Translations under genes and position numbers: made by a program
Notes under the pieces: generated by a model
Databases searched by the model: none
Seen by the model: only the letters and a program-made list of their open reading frames with translations
What the model was told of the DNA's origin: nothing
Shown here: in pieces, positions 1-6,247 of the stretch
How the letters are laid out: the number at the start of each line of letters is the position of its first letter
How positions within the stretch are numbered: the stretch's first letter is position 1
Origin: Armatimonadota bacterium
GTDB lineage: Bacteria; Armatimonadota; Fimbriimonadia; Fimbriimonadales; ATM1
Direction of reading: 5' to 3'
DNA: 6,897 bases
Assembly: GCA_003695835.1 (NCBI GenBank)
Contig: RFHN01000247.1
Span: 1 to 6,897, forward strand

Positions 1-699
1 GATCATTCCCGCTCGGGCGCCCATCTCGATGCTCATATTGCACATGGTCATCCGGCCGTTCATACCGAGCGCGCGGATGGCCGAGCCTCGATATTCGGCA
101 ACGTATCCGGCCGCCCCGCCTGCGCCGATGCGACGGATAATGCCGAGGATGATGTCCTTGGCGGTTACGCCCGGCTTCAAAGAGCCTTCCACTTCGATGG
201 CGAGGGTCTTGGGCTTGGCAGGAACCCGTAGCGTCTGAGTCGCCAGCACGTGCTCCACTTCCGTCGTGCCAATTCCGAAAGCAAGCGCGCCGAACGCTCC
301 GTGTGTGCTCGTATGGCTGTCGCCGCAGACGATCGTGAGACCCGGAAGCGTCAGGCCCAACTGGGGTCCGATCACGTGCACGATGCCTTGGCGCTCGTCC
401 AGGTACCCGAAGAGCGGAATTCCAAACTCCTCACAGTTCTGCTGGAGCGCGCGGATCTGGATGCCCGACAGGGTCGAATCGTCCACCGGTCGGCCGTCGG
501 TAGGCACGTTATGGTCCACCGTAGCGAAGGTGAGATCGGGTCGGCGAACCTTTCTACCGGCATGCCTCAAGCCGTCGAACGCTTGCGGTGAGGTAACTTC
601 ATGGACTAAATGGCGATCGATATAAAGGAGCACGCCGCCCTCGGGCAGTTCCGTCACGACGTGGGCGTCCCAGACCTTTTCGGAGAGGGTGCGCGGCAT
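1..699 (-). CDS. leuC: 3-isopropylmalate dehydratase large subunit (LeuC), 5' part, truncated by window edge
   Basis: This is the N-terminal 233 residues of the large subunit of isopropylmalate isomerase, which with LeuD converts 2-isopropylmalate to 3-isopropylmalate in cytoplasmic leucine biosynthesis. The frame is open from the ATG at 699-697 to the left edge. Family-typical stretches visible in translation are DRHLVHEVTSPQAFDGLR (residues 28-45), VDHNVPTDGRP (61-71), the aconitase-family signature VCGDSHTSTHGAFGA (124-138) followed by FGIGTTEVEHVLATQTL (141-157), and MCNMSIEMGARAGM near residues 219-232. LeuC is normally about 420-470 residues, so roughly half is present. The cysteines that usually hold the [4Fe-4S] cluster lie in the missing C-terminal half and cannot be checked. 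An AAAGGAG ribosome site 4 nt upstream supports the start. leuD would be expected further left. LeuC is favoured over aconitase by these LeuC-type motifs. Confidence 0.97.
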   Translation of the reverse strand, partial: MPRTLSEKVWDAHVVTELPEGGVLLYIDRHLVHEVTSPQAFDGLRHAGRKVRRPDLTFATVDHNVPTDGRPVDDSTLSGIQIRALQQNCEEFGIPLFGYLDERQGIVHVIGPQLGLTLPGLTIVCGDSHTSTHGAFGALAFGIGTTEVEHVLATQTLRVPAKPKTLAIEVEGSLKPGVTAKDIILGIIRRIGAGGAAGYVAEYRGSAIRALGMNGRMTMCNMSIEMGARAGMI

Positions 700-703
700 T
701 CTG

Positions 704-710
704 CTCCTTT
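704..710 (-). promoter_or_regulatory. Ribosome binding site of leuC
   Basis: On the minus strand AAAGGAG lies 4 nt upstream of the leuC ATG at 699. It is the clearest Shine-Dalgarno match in the left spacer and fixes the leuC start. It partly overlaps the AT-rich TATAAA hexamer at 709-714. Confidence 0.75.
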
Positions 711-714
711 TATA
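709..714 (-). promoter_or_regulatory. Possible -10 element (TATAAA) for leuC
   Basis: The minus strand reads TATAAA, a 5-of-6 match to the TATAAT consensus, ending 9 nt before the leuC ATG. If used, transcription would start at or just before the start codon, giving a very short or absent leader. No TTGACA-like -35 sits at the right distance, and the ribosome site overlaps the hexamer, so the call is weak. The only AT-rich patch in the spacer is here, so it could also serve the divergent gene. Confidence 0.25.
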
Positions 715-724
715 CCGAACGGGG

Positions 725-733
725 GGAGGTGAT
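725..733 (+). promoter_or_regulatory. Ribosome binding site of the plus-strand exported protein
   Basis: GGAGGTGAT is a nine-base perfect complement of the 3' end of bacterial 16S rRNA (AUCACCUCC). Its GGAGG core is 8 nt from the ATG at 738. It decides the start: the alternative in-frame GTG at 729 lies inside this element and is therefore unlikely to be used. Confidence 0.8.
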
Positions 734-737
734 TGCG

Positions 738-1763
738 ATGATCAGTGCTCTGGTGTGTCTTGCCGCGGCTCAAGGCGCCGCTGTGTCCGTAACCGGCTCA
801 GGCGCCGATCTTGCCGTTCGGCTCCGCGTGGGATCCAATGTCGAGTGGGTGCGATACTTGCCGCCCAAACCGGCTACGTCCAAGGCGTTCCGCTTCGAGG
901 ACCGCTGGGCCGTCTGGGACCGCCGAGGCCTCAGCGTCCGCGTCGGAGACCGGGTACGAACTTTCCCGCTCAAGGACTACGCTCTTCACCCCAAGCTGTG
1001 GGAACGAGACGAGATCCTCAAGACGAAAGCGGAGATCGAGAAGGGCACGCGAAAACTGACGCCGGACGCCTGCGCCGGCGCCGTCCAAGTCGGGCCGAAG
1101 ACGTATTGGCTATTCCAGTGGGCGGACAAAGACGGCAAGGTGTGGATGGAGGTGCCGTTGCTCGTGGACCTCGGCGCCGACGATCCGCGCCCCGAGCTGT
1201 TTGGGCAGGCTCCCTGGCGCCTACAGCTTCGGACGAGCCCGTCCCTTGGGGCCTTCGTGGGGAACAGCCTCGAGTCGGTCGGGCCGAACCTTGTCGCCCC
1301 GGGCATTTTGGAAGACGGGACATGGGGTTATGCCGTTCTCGGGGAAGGGTTTGTAGAGTATCACAAAGTAGAAACGACTGCCGTTCGAGACTGGTTGATC
1401 CACGGAGGTCGCCTCTACTACGTGTCGCAGGCGGCTCAAGTCTGGATTCGTCTGGTAGATCTCATCACGCACACGCGGTTGGACGTCGCGGAAGCGCCGA
1501 CGCACGCCGTTCGCCTGACGGCAGCGGGCACCAACGCCTGGGCTTCGTGGGTTACGTCGGAGGGCGGCATCGTCACCCTTTCGGTCCTGCATCTCGGCAA
1601 TCGGCTCCAGAAGGACATCGCCGCGCGTGGCAAGGGGCCGATCTTGCGCGGTGGACGATTCGGTCTGGTTGTCTTCGATGGGGCAGGGCAAGGCGGGAAC
1701 CCGACTCGCGTGATCGTTCTGGATCCCGAGACGCTCGTCGTCACTCACGACATTGACCTTTAG
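738..1763 (+). CDS. Hypothetical, probably exported protein, beta-rich
   Basis: I do not recognise this 341-residue protein. The ATG at 738 is chosen because a perfect GGAGGTGAT ribosome site precedes it. The N-terminus (MISALVCLAAAQGAA) is a short hydrophobic stretch resembling a signal peptide, with possible cleavage after the AQGAA region near residue 15, but it has no Lys or Arg before the hydrophobic core, so secretion is inferred rather than clear. There is no other obvious membrane segment. The rest alternates short hydrophobic and aromatic strands with Gly/Asp turns, for example RFEDRWAVWDRRGLSVRVGD (52-71), YWLFQWADKDGKVWMEVPLLVDL (123-145), GGRLYYVSQAAQVWIRLVDL (223-242) and the C-terminal RVIVLDPETLVVTHDIDL. 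This could be a beta-propeller or another all-beta fold. A Lys/Glu-rich segment at about 88-106 (LWERDEILKTKAEIEKGTR) looks helical. No catalytic motif is visible. It diverges from leuC across 38 bp and converges on the amidohydrolase with overlapping stop codons. Confidence 0.8.
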   Translation: MISALVCLAAAQGAAVSVTGSGADLAVRLRVGSNVEWVRYLPPKPATSKAFRFEDRWAVWDRRGLSVRVGDRVRTFPLKDYALHPKLWERDEILKTKAEIEKGTRKLTPDACAGAVQVGPKTYWLFQWADKDGKVWMEVPLLVDLGADDPRPELFGQAPWRLQLRTSPSLGAFVGNSLESVGPNLVAPGILEDGTWGYAVLGEGFVEYHKVETTAVRDWLIHGGRLYYVSQAAQVWIRLVDLITHTRLDVAEAPTHAVRLTAAGTNAWASWVTSEGGIVTLSVLHLGNRLQKDIAARGKGPILRGGRFGLVVFDGAGQGGNPTRVIVLDPETLVVTHDIDL

Positions 1764-3256
1764 TCCTCGCCAGCGGACGCCGCGACGAAGGTCCCTACGA
1801 GTTTCGCGTCCGGATGTTGGATGGGATCTTTGTCATACACCTGGAAATCCGCCCAACATCCGGCGCCCAGGACTCCCTGGTCTTCGTCGCCGTTGGCCAG
1901 AGCCGCTCCCCGCGTGTAGCCTTCGACGGCCTCTTCGAGGGTTAGGTTCTCTTCTTGGTCGAAGCCTTCGGGCCTTGCCGCTGCCGTTCGAATGCCGTCC
2001 CACGGGTCTCCCGGGACGATCGGAAGGTCGCTGGAGAGGCCGACCGGGATCCCGGCCTGGCGAAGTGTGCGCAGCGGCTTCAGGCGGGCTGCCCTCTCTG
2101 CGCCCAACTGCCTCTTGTAGGCGTGACCGAACCGGAGAAGGAACTCGGGCTGCAGCGTCACCGCGATCCCCAGCCTCTGGATTCGCTCGATCAGATTGGC
2201 ATCCAAGACCATGACGTGCTCGACTCGATGGCGGGAAGGTCTTGGCGTTTGCTCGATTGCGTCGAGTACGGTCGCGGTGCTTCGGTCGCCGATGCTGTGG
2301 ATCGCGACCCGATAGCCCGCGGAGTCTGCCGTGCGCACCTTCTCCGCCAGCTCTTCCGGCTCATAGATGAGCATGCCTCGGCCGCCGGTGACGTACTCTT
2401 CCGTCATGGCGGCGGTACCCGCTCCGATCGCGCCATCGGCGAAGAGCTTGATACCGTAGACTCTCAACCATTCGGGCGGCGTCTCGAGAGATGGCTGTTC
2501 ACCGCCCTCACCAAACACACGCTCCCACAGAATCGTGAGGCGCGTTCGACACACGCGTTCCTCCGCCGCCATTCGGTAAGCCGCGAGTTCCGCCTCCAAG
2601 CCGCGCGATCCGGTCGCCATGTCGTTCGCACAAGTGATGCCCAGAGAGCGGAGTCGCCGCTGCGCTGCGAGGATCGCGTCGCGCATTCGCGCGACGGTGG
2701 GCTTGGGAGCAGCCCTGTATGCCAGCCCCATTGCGTTCTCGAGCAGGGGGCCGAGGGGACGCCCGTTCGGGTCGCGGACGATCTCGCCGCCCGGCGGATC
2801 CTCGGTCTCCGCTTCGATGCCGGCGATTTGGAGTACCGCGCTGTTGACGACGGCCGCGTGACCGCTGCTATGCCTTAGGATGGTTGGAATTCCCTTCGTG
2901 ACCGGATCCAACTCCGCGATCGTCAGGTGGCTTCCCTCGGGAAAGCGCGTCTGATCATACTGAACGGCCAAGAGCCAACCGTCCTCATGCGAGGCGGCGG
3001 CGTCAGCGATCGTTCGGAGAACTTCCTCCCTCGTCCAGCAACCGCTGAGATCAACTGCCTGTAGGTCCAAACCCATGGGCAGGACATGGCAGTGGCAGTC
3101 TACGAAACCCGGCAGTACGAAGCCGCCCTCGAGGTCTACAACCGTATCAGCTTCTCGCTCGGAAAACGCGACCGACGTCCACCGGCCATCCTCCGCGTGC
3201 AGGGTGATCGGTTCGGAAGTCTCGGACGTTCGCACGTTCTTGAAGAGCACCCTCAT
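1760..3256 (-). CDS. YtcJ-like metal-dependent amidohydrolase, substrate unknown
   Basis: This 498-residue protein has the layout of the amidohydrolase superfamily, YtcJ/imidazolonepropionase-like branch: zinc-type hydrolases acting on amide or related C-N bonds, probably in the cytoplasm because no signal peptide is seen. An N-terminal beta-sandwich segment leads to LPGFVDCHCH, giving the metal-binding H-x-H pair (H55, H57). Further family landmarks are the candidate bridging lysine in YGIKLFADGAIGAGTAAM (K270), H320 in VAIHSIGD, H347 in HRVEHVMVL, and the catalytic/metal aspartate D410 in SSDLPIVPGDPWDGI. The C-terminus GCWADFQVYDKDP is the usual return to the beta-sandwich. Length suits the YtcJ group (about 500-570), and all expected metal positions seem present, so an active enzyme is likely. 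Its ATG overlaps the uvrB stop (ATGA), with GAGGAA 9 nt upstream inside uvrB, suggesting coupled translation. Nothing nearby indicates the substrate. Confidence 0.9.
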   Translation of the reverse strand: MRVLFKNVRTSETSEPITLHAEDGRWTSVAFSEREADTVVDLEGGFVLPGFVDCHCHVLPMGLDLQAVDLSGCWTREEVLRTIADAAASHEDGWLLAVQYDQTRFPEGSHLTIAELDPVTKGIPTILRHSSGHAAVVNSAVLQIAGIEAETEDPPGGEIVRDPNGRPLGPLLENAMGLAYRAAPKPTVARMRDAILAAQRRLRSLGITCANDMATGSRGLEAELAAYRMAAEERVCRTRLTILWERVFGEGGEQPSLETPPEWLRVYGIKLFADGAIGAGTAAMTEEYVTGGRGMLIYEPEELAEKVRTADSAGYRVAIHSIGDRSTATVLDAIEQTPRPSRHRVEHVMVLDANLIERIQRLGIAVTLQPEFLLRFGHAYKRQLGAERAARLKPLRTLRQAGIPVGLSSDLPIVPGDPWDGIRTAAARPEGFDQEENLTLEEAVEGYTRGAALANGDEDQGVLGAGCWADFQVYDKDPIQHPDAKLVGTFVAASAGED

Positions 3257-5310
3257 CGCTTCGACTTCCTCTTTGCTACGTCCTTCCCCTTGAGCGGTTT
3301 TCTTCGCGCGAGAAGCGAATCGGGGCTGCTCAGTCCTGCGATGCGGCGAAGCTCGAAGATCTCGTCACGCACTTTGGCTGCCTCTTCGAACCGCATCTCT
3401 TTCGCGAGGTCGTACATCTCCTTCTCCAACCTGGCAATCTCCTTCGGGATGTCCTCGATGTCGAGCGTTTCTTTGTCTTTGGTATCAGACTCAGCTTCGA
3501 AATCGTAGCTGCGGATCGTTTCGCGGACCTCCTTCTGGACCGTTTGGGGCGATACGCCGTGGCGGCGGTTGAACTCTTCTTGCAGCGCCCGCCGGCGATT
3601 CGTTTCTTCGATAGCGCGTTGCATCGAGCCGGTGATCGTATCCGCATACAGGATCACCATCCCCTCGACGTTTCTCGCTGCGCGGCCCATGGTCTGAATC
3701 AGGGAGGTTTCCGACCGGAGAAAGCCCTCTTTGTCCGCATCCAGGACGGCCACAAGCGCAACCTCGGGAAGGTCCAAACCTTCGCGCAAGAGGTTCACAC
3801 CGATGAGAACGTCGTACATTCCGAGGCGAAGTTCCTTGAGGATCTCGGGTCTCTCGAGGGCGTGGACGTCGCTGTGCAGGTATTGCACGCGGATGCCCAA
3901 ATCCTGCAAGTAGGACGTGAGGTCCTCTGCCATCTTCTTGGTCAAAGTCGTTACGAGCGTTCGTTGTTTCTTTGCGACTCGTTTCTGGATTTCGGCGATG
4001 AGGTCGTCCACCTGGCGTTCGGTCGGCCGCACCTCGACCACGGGGTCGAGAAGATATGTCGGACGGATGATCTGTTCCACGATTTGACTGCTGTTCTGGC
4101 GCTCGAACGGCCCGGGCGTCGCGCTCACGAAGATGGTCTGTCCGATCCGCTGGAGGAACTCTTCGAACTTCAGGGGGCGGTTGTCGAGGGCGCTGGGCAG
4201 CCGAAAGCCGTACTCTACCAGGGTTTTCTTTCTCTGGTAGTCGCCGTTGTACATGGCGTTGAGTTGCGGAATCGTTTGGTGGCTCTCGTCAATGAAGAGA
4301 ATTGCGTCTTCCGGCAGGAAGTCGAGCAGGGTGTACGGCGGGGTGCCCGGCTCGCGATTGTCGAAATACCGTGAATAGTTTTCGATTCCGTTACAGTAAC
4401 CGACTTGACGCATCATTTCAATGTCGAAGTCGGTGCGCTGTCGAAGTCTCTGCTCCTCGAGAAGCTTGCCGGCAGCTTGGAATCGCGCGCACTGTTCCTC
4501 TTTTTCTTTTTCGATCTGCTCGATGATCTCTTCGAGGCGGTCCCAGGGGGTTACGTAGTGAGTGGCTGGGAAGAGGCTTACCCTCTCCGGCTCGTCCAAG
4601 ACGTCTTGGGTGAGCGGGTCAATGAGTCGGATGCGCTCGATCTCGTCTCCGAAGAACTCGACGCGAATCGTGACTTCCTCGTCCTTCGGCTGGATCTCGA
4701 GCGTGTCTCCGCGAACGCGGAACGTGCCCCGCTGGAGAACCACCTCGTTGCGGGTGAATTGCATCTGGACAAGCGCGCGGAGCAGCTCTTGTCGCCTGAT
4801 GGAGGCGCCGAGCTCAAGCGTGAGCACCTGCTCGCGATAGGCAGCGGGATCGCCGAGGCCGTAGATGCAGGACACACTCGCTACGATGATCGTGTCCCTG
4901 CGCTCGAGGATAGCTTGAGTGGCGGCATGGCGTAGACGGTCGATCTCCTCGTTGATGCTCGCGTCCTTTTCGATGTAGAGGTCGTTCTGCGGCACGTAGG
5001 CTTCGGGTTGATAGTAGTCGTAATAACTAATGAAATACTGAACCGAGTTGTGTGGAAAGAATGCGCGAAACTCCTGGCAGAGCTGGGCGGCGAGCGTTTT
5101 GTTGTGCGCGATGACGAGCGCGGGCCGCTGTGTCCGCGCGATCACGCTGGCCATGGTGAAGGTCTTGCCCGTGCCGGTCGCTCCCAGAAGAGTCTGGAAG
5201 CGGTACCCAAGCTCTAAGCCCTCGACGAGGCGATCAATCGCCTCGGGCTGATCGCCGCGGGGCTCGAACGTTGGGTCCAGACGGAAGTCCGCCTCTTTCT
5301 TCAGCAGCAT
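3253..5310 (-). CDS. uvrB: UvrABC excinuclease subunit B (damage-verifying helicase)
   Basis: UvrB receives damaged DNA from UvrA, verifies the lesion with its beta-hairpin and recruits UvrC for incision in nucleotide excision repair. The 685-residue protein is close to the usual 660-700. Visible in order: N-terminal GDQPEAI (19-25); Walker A GATGTGKT (43-50); the aromatic beta-hairpin region YYDYYQPEAYVPQNDLYIEKD (96-116); Walker B/motif II DESH (341-344); the conserved block TLVEYGFRLPSALDNRPL (363-380); SATPG (396-400); LHSD (478-481); GVNLLREGLDLPEV (504-517); motif VI QTMGRAARN (539-547); and a C-terminal UVR/UvrC-contact domain at about 622-657 (EIARLEKEMYDLAKEMRFEEAAKVRDEI). After it comes a lysine/arginine-rich tail (658-685) not found in E. 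coli UvrB. The ATG is immediately preceded by GAGG, too close for a good ribosome site; no better in-frame start is evident and residue 1 fits the family N-terminus. It lies 25 bp after usp and overlaps the amidohydrolase by ATGA. No LexA-type box was seen. Confidence 0.98.
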   Translation of the reverse strand: MLLKKEADFRLDPTFEPRGDQPEAIDRLVEGLELGYRFQTLLGATGTGKTFTMASVIARTQRPALVIAHNKTLAAQLCQEFRAFFPHNSVQYFISYYDYYQPEAYVPQNDLYIEKDASINEEIDRLRHAATQAILERRDTIIVASVSCIYGLGDPAAYREQVLTLELGASIRRQELLRALVQMQFTRNEVVLQRGTFRVRGDTLEIQPKDEEVTIRVEFFGDEIERIRLIDPLTQDVLDEPERVSLFPATHYVTPWDRLEEIIEQIEKEKEEQCARFQAAGKLLEEQRLRQRTDFDIEMMRQVGYCNGIENYSRYFDNREPGTPPYTLLDFLPEDAILFIDESHQTIPQLNAMYNGDYQRKKTLVEYGFRLPSALDNRPLKFEEFLQRIGQTIFVSATPGPFERQNSSQIVEQIIRPTYLLDPVVEVRPTERQVDDLIAEIQKRVAKKQRTLVTTLTKKMAEDLTSYLQDLGIRVQYLHSDVHALERPEILKELRLGMYDVLIGVNLLREGLDLPEVALVAVLDADKEGFLRSETSLIQTMGRAARNVEGMVILYADTITGSMQRAIEETNRRRALQEEFNRRHGVSPQTVQKEVRETIRSYDFEAESDTKDKETLDIEDIPKEIARLEKEMYDLAKEMRFEEAAKVRDEIFELRRIAGLSSPDSLLARRKPLKGKDVAKRKSKR
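3266..3271 (-). promoter_or_regulatory. Ribosome binding site of the amidohydrolase, inside uvrB
   Basis: GAGGAA on the minus strand lies 9 nt before the ATG at 3256 and within the last codons of uvrB. It supports that ATG as the start despite the overlap with the uvrB stop, and suggests reinitiation or coupling. Confidence 0.55.
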
Positions 5311-5319
5311 CCTCAGGTT

Positions 5320-5325
5320 ATTATC
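5320..5325 (-). promoter_or_regulatory. Possible internal -10 element (GATAAT) upstream of uvrB
   Basis: The 25-bp gap between usp and uvrB holds an AT-rich patch reading GATAAT on the minus strand, a 5-of-6 match to TATAAT, ending 9 nt before the uvrB ATG. It could give uvrB its own nearly leaderless transcript. No -35 hexamer is evident at 16-18 bp, so this is only a candidate. Confidence 0.25.
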
Positions 5326-5335
5326 CCGATACCGC

Positions 5336-6247
5336 CTACGCCTGGCTCTTCGGCCGAAGGATCCACACCGAGAAAGGCTCGACCGCGACCATGTGGTGGC
5401 TCACGCTTCCCATCAGCAATCGCTCGATCGCGCTGTGGCCGTGTGCGCCGAGAATCAGAAGATCCGCCTCCGTCTCTTGCATCACCTTCTTGATCGCGGG
5501 GATCGCGTGATCGCGAACGACGTGGCTGTGGATGACCGGGGCGATCGAGTGGAGCCGACTCTTGAGCGCGTCATTCTTTTTTTCGAGGTCGGCGAAGATC
5601 CGGTCCAAGACGTCGTCGCTCATGACCGGCATCCGCCCCAACGCGTGTTCCTGCAGATACGATTCCGCTGTGAAGGCGGTAACCAGGTCGAGGCGATTGA
5701 TCCCGTGGGGGGCCAAACGAATCAACTCCTCGACGCAGCGCTCCATGTACTCCGAGTGGTCAGTCGCCAGAACAGCGTGGATCGCCTTACCCTCTTTCAT
5801 CGGTTGCTTCGCGATCGCGAGCGATCGTCTCGCGTGCTGCGCCATCGCTCGGCTCATGCTGCCAAACAACGCAGCGGCTACAGGCCCCTTCTTCTCGGAA
5901 CCCATGAGGATGAGATCCACGTCCTCCTCCGTGCAGTAACGGACGAGTTCCTCGACGGGGTGGCCGTGGAGCAACGCAGTCGAAGCCTCGATCCCCTCCG
6001 AAGAGAGACGGCTCTTCGCGCTCTCGAGCACCGCTTTGCCGTGCGCCTCGACCGCCTCCAGGATCTCGTCCAACTCCTCGGCCAGGCCGAAGGCGGCTTC
6101 CGGCGACAGGCTCAGCGCTGCAGGGTGCGCCGGTTCGACTATGTGAACGACGGTCGGTGCGGCATCCGCGAGGCGAAGTGCGCGAACGAGGGAGAGGACT
6201 AGCTCGGAGTCGTCGGAGTCGCGAACCGCAAGGACAACTTTCTTCAT
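5336..6247 (-). CDS. Universal stress protein with two tandem Usp domains
   Basis: This 303-residue cytoplasmic protein consists of two UspA folds in one chain, residues about 1-148 and 155-298. Usp proteins bind ATP or act without nucleotide in stress survival; the specific role here is unknown. The second half has the intact nucleotide-binding signature G-2x-G-9x-G-S: G267, G270, G280, S281 in LGAHGHSAIERLLMGS, plus the N-terminal ATDHSE (D163). The first half keeps the spacing (G116, G129, S130 in MGSEKKGPVAAALFGS), but the second glycine is lysine (K119), and its N-terminal loop reads AVRDSDDS instead of the usual AVDxS, so it may not bind ATP in the standard way. There is no membrane segment or added kinase or transporter domain. 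Its ATG overlaps the hisI stop (ATGA) with no clear ribosome site, suggesting translational coupling, and uvrB follows 25 bp later, which fits a stress or repair context. Confidence 0.93.
   Translation of the reverse strand: MKKVVLAVRDSDDSELVLSLVRALRLADAAPTVVHIVEPAHPAALSLSPEAAFGLAEELDEILEAVEAHGKAVLESAKSRLSSEGIEASTALLHGHPVEELVRYCTEEDVDLILMGSEKKGPVAAALFGSMSRAMAQHARRSLAIAKQPMKEGKAIHAVLATDHSEYMERCVEELIRLAPHGINRLDLVTAFTAESYLQEHALGRMPVMSDDVLDRIFADLEKKNDALKSRLHSIAPVIHSHVVRDHAIPAIKKVMQETEADLLILGAHGHSAIERLLMGSVSHHMVAVEPFSVWILRPKSQA

Noticed and set aside
729..737. GTG at 729 as start of the plus-strand exported protein
   Set aside because: The codon lies within the GGAGGTGAT ribosome site for the ATG at 738 and has no site of its own at suitable distance.
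1737..1751. Inverted repeat GTCGT-CACTC-ACGAC near the convergent gene ends as a terminator
   Set aside because: The stem is only 5 bp, there is no T-tract, and it lies inside coding sequence.
689..1756. Long plus-strand reading frame of 355 codons overlapping the exported protein
   Set aside because: Its translation is extremely Arg/Gly/Ser-rich and low in hydrophobic structure, and its ATG lies inside leuC with no ribosome site. The frame starting at 738 has a perfect ribosome site and protein-like composition, so this is a shadow frame.
1955..2878. Plus-strand open frame of 307 codons opposite the amidohydrolase
   Set aside because: It is antisense to a gene with full family motifs; the translation shows no recognisable domain and the frame is a G+C-rich shadow.
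4215..4240. 7-bp inverted repeat CTACCAG/CTGGTAG with a 12-base loop inside uvrB
   Set aside because: It encodes the strongly conserved stretch near DYQRKKTLVEYG, so protein constraint and chance explain it; several such repeats are expected by chance in a window of this length.
3544..4935. Plus-strand frames of 276 and 176 codons opposite uvrB
   Set aside because: They are antisense to unambiguous uvrB sequence; compositions mirror the opposite strand and no ribosome site or motif was seen.
5311..5345. SOS/LexA box upstream of uvrB
   Set aside because: Neither a CTG-N10-CAG nor a GAAC-N4-GTTC type site is visible; CCTGAGG before the ATG is only a short odd palindrome.
5393..6202. Plus-strand frame of 269 codons opposite the universal stress protein
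   Set aside because: It is antisense to a gene with two Usp domains; the Arg/His/Asp-rich translation is typical of a shadow frame.
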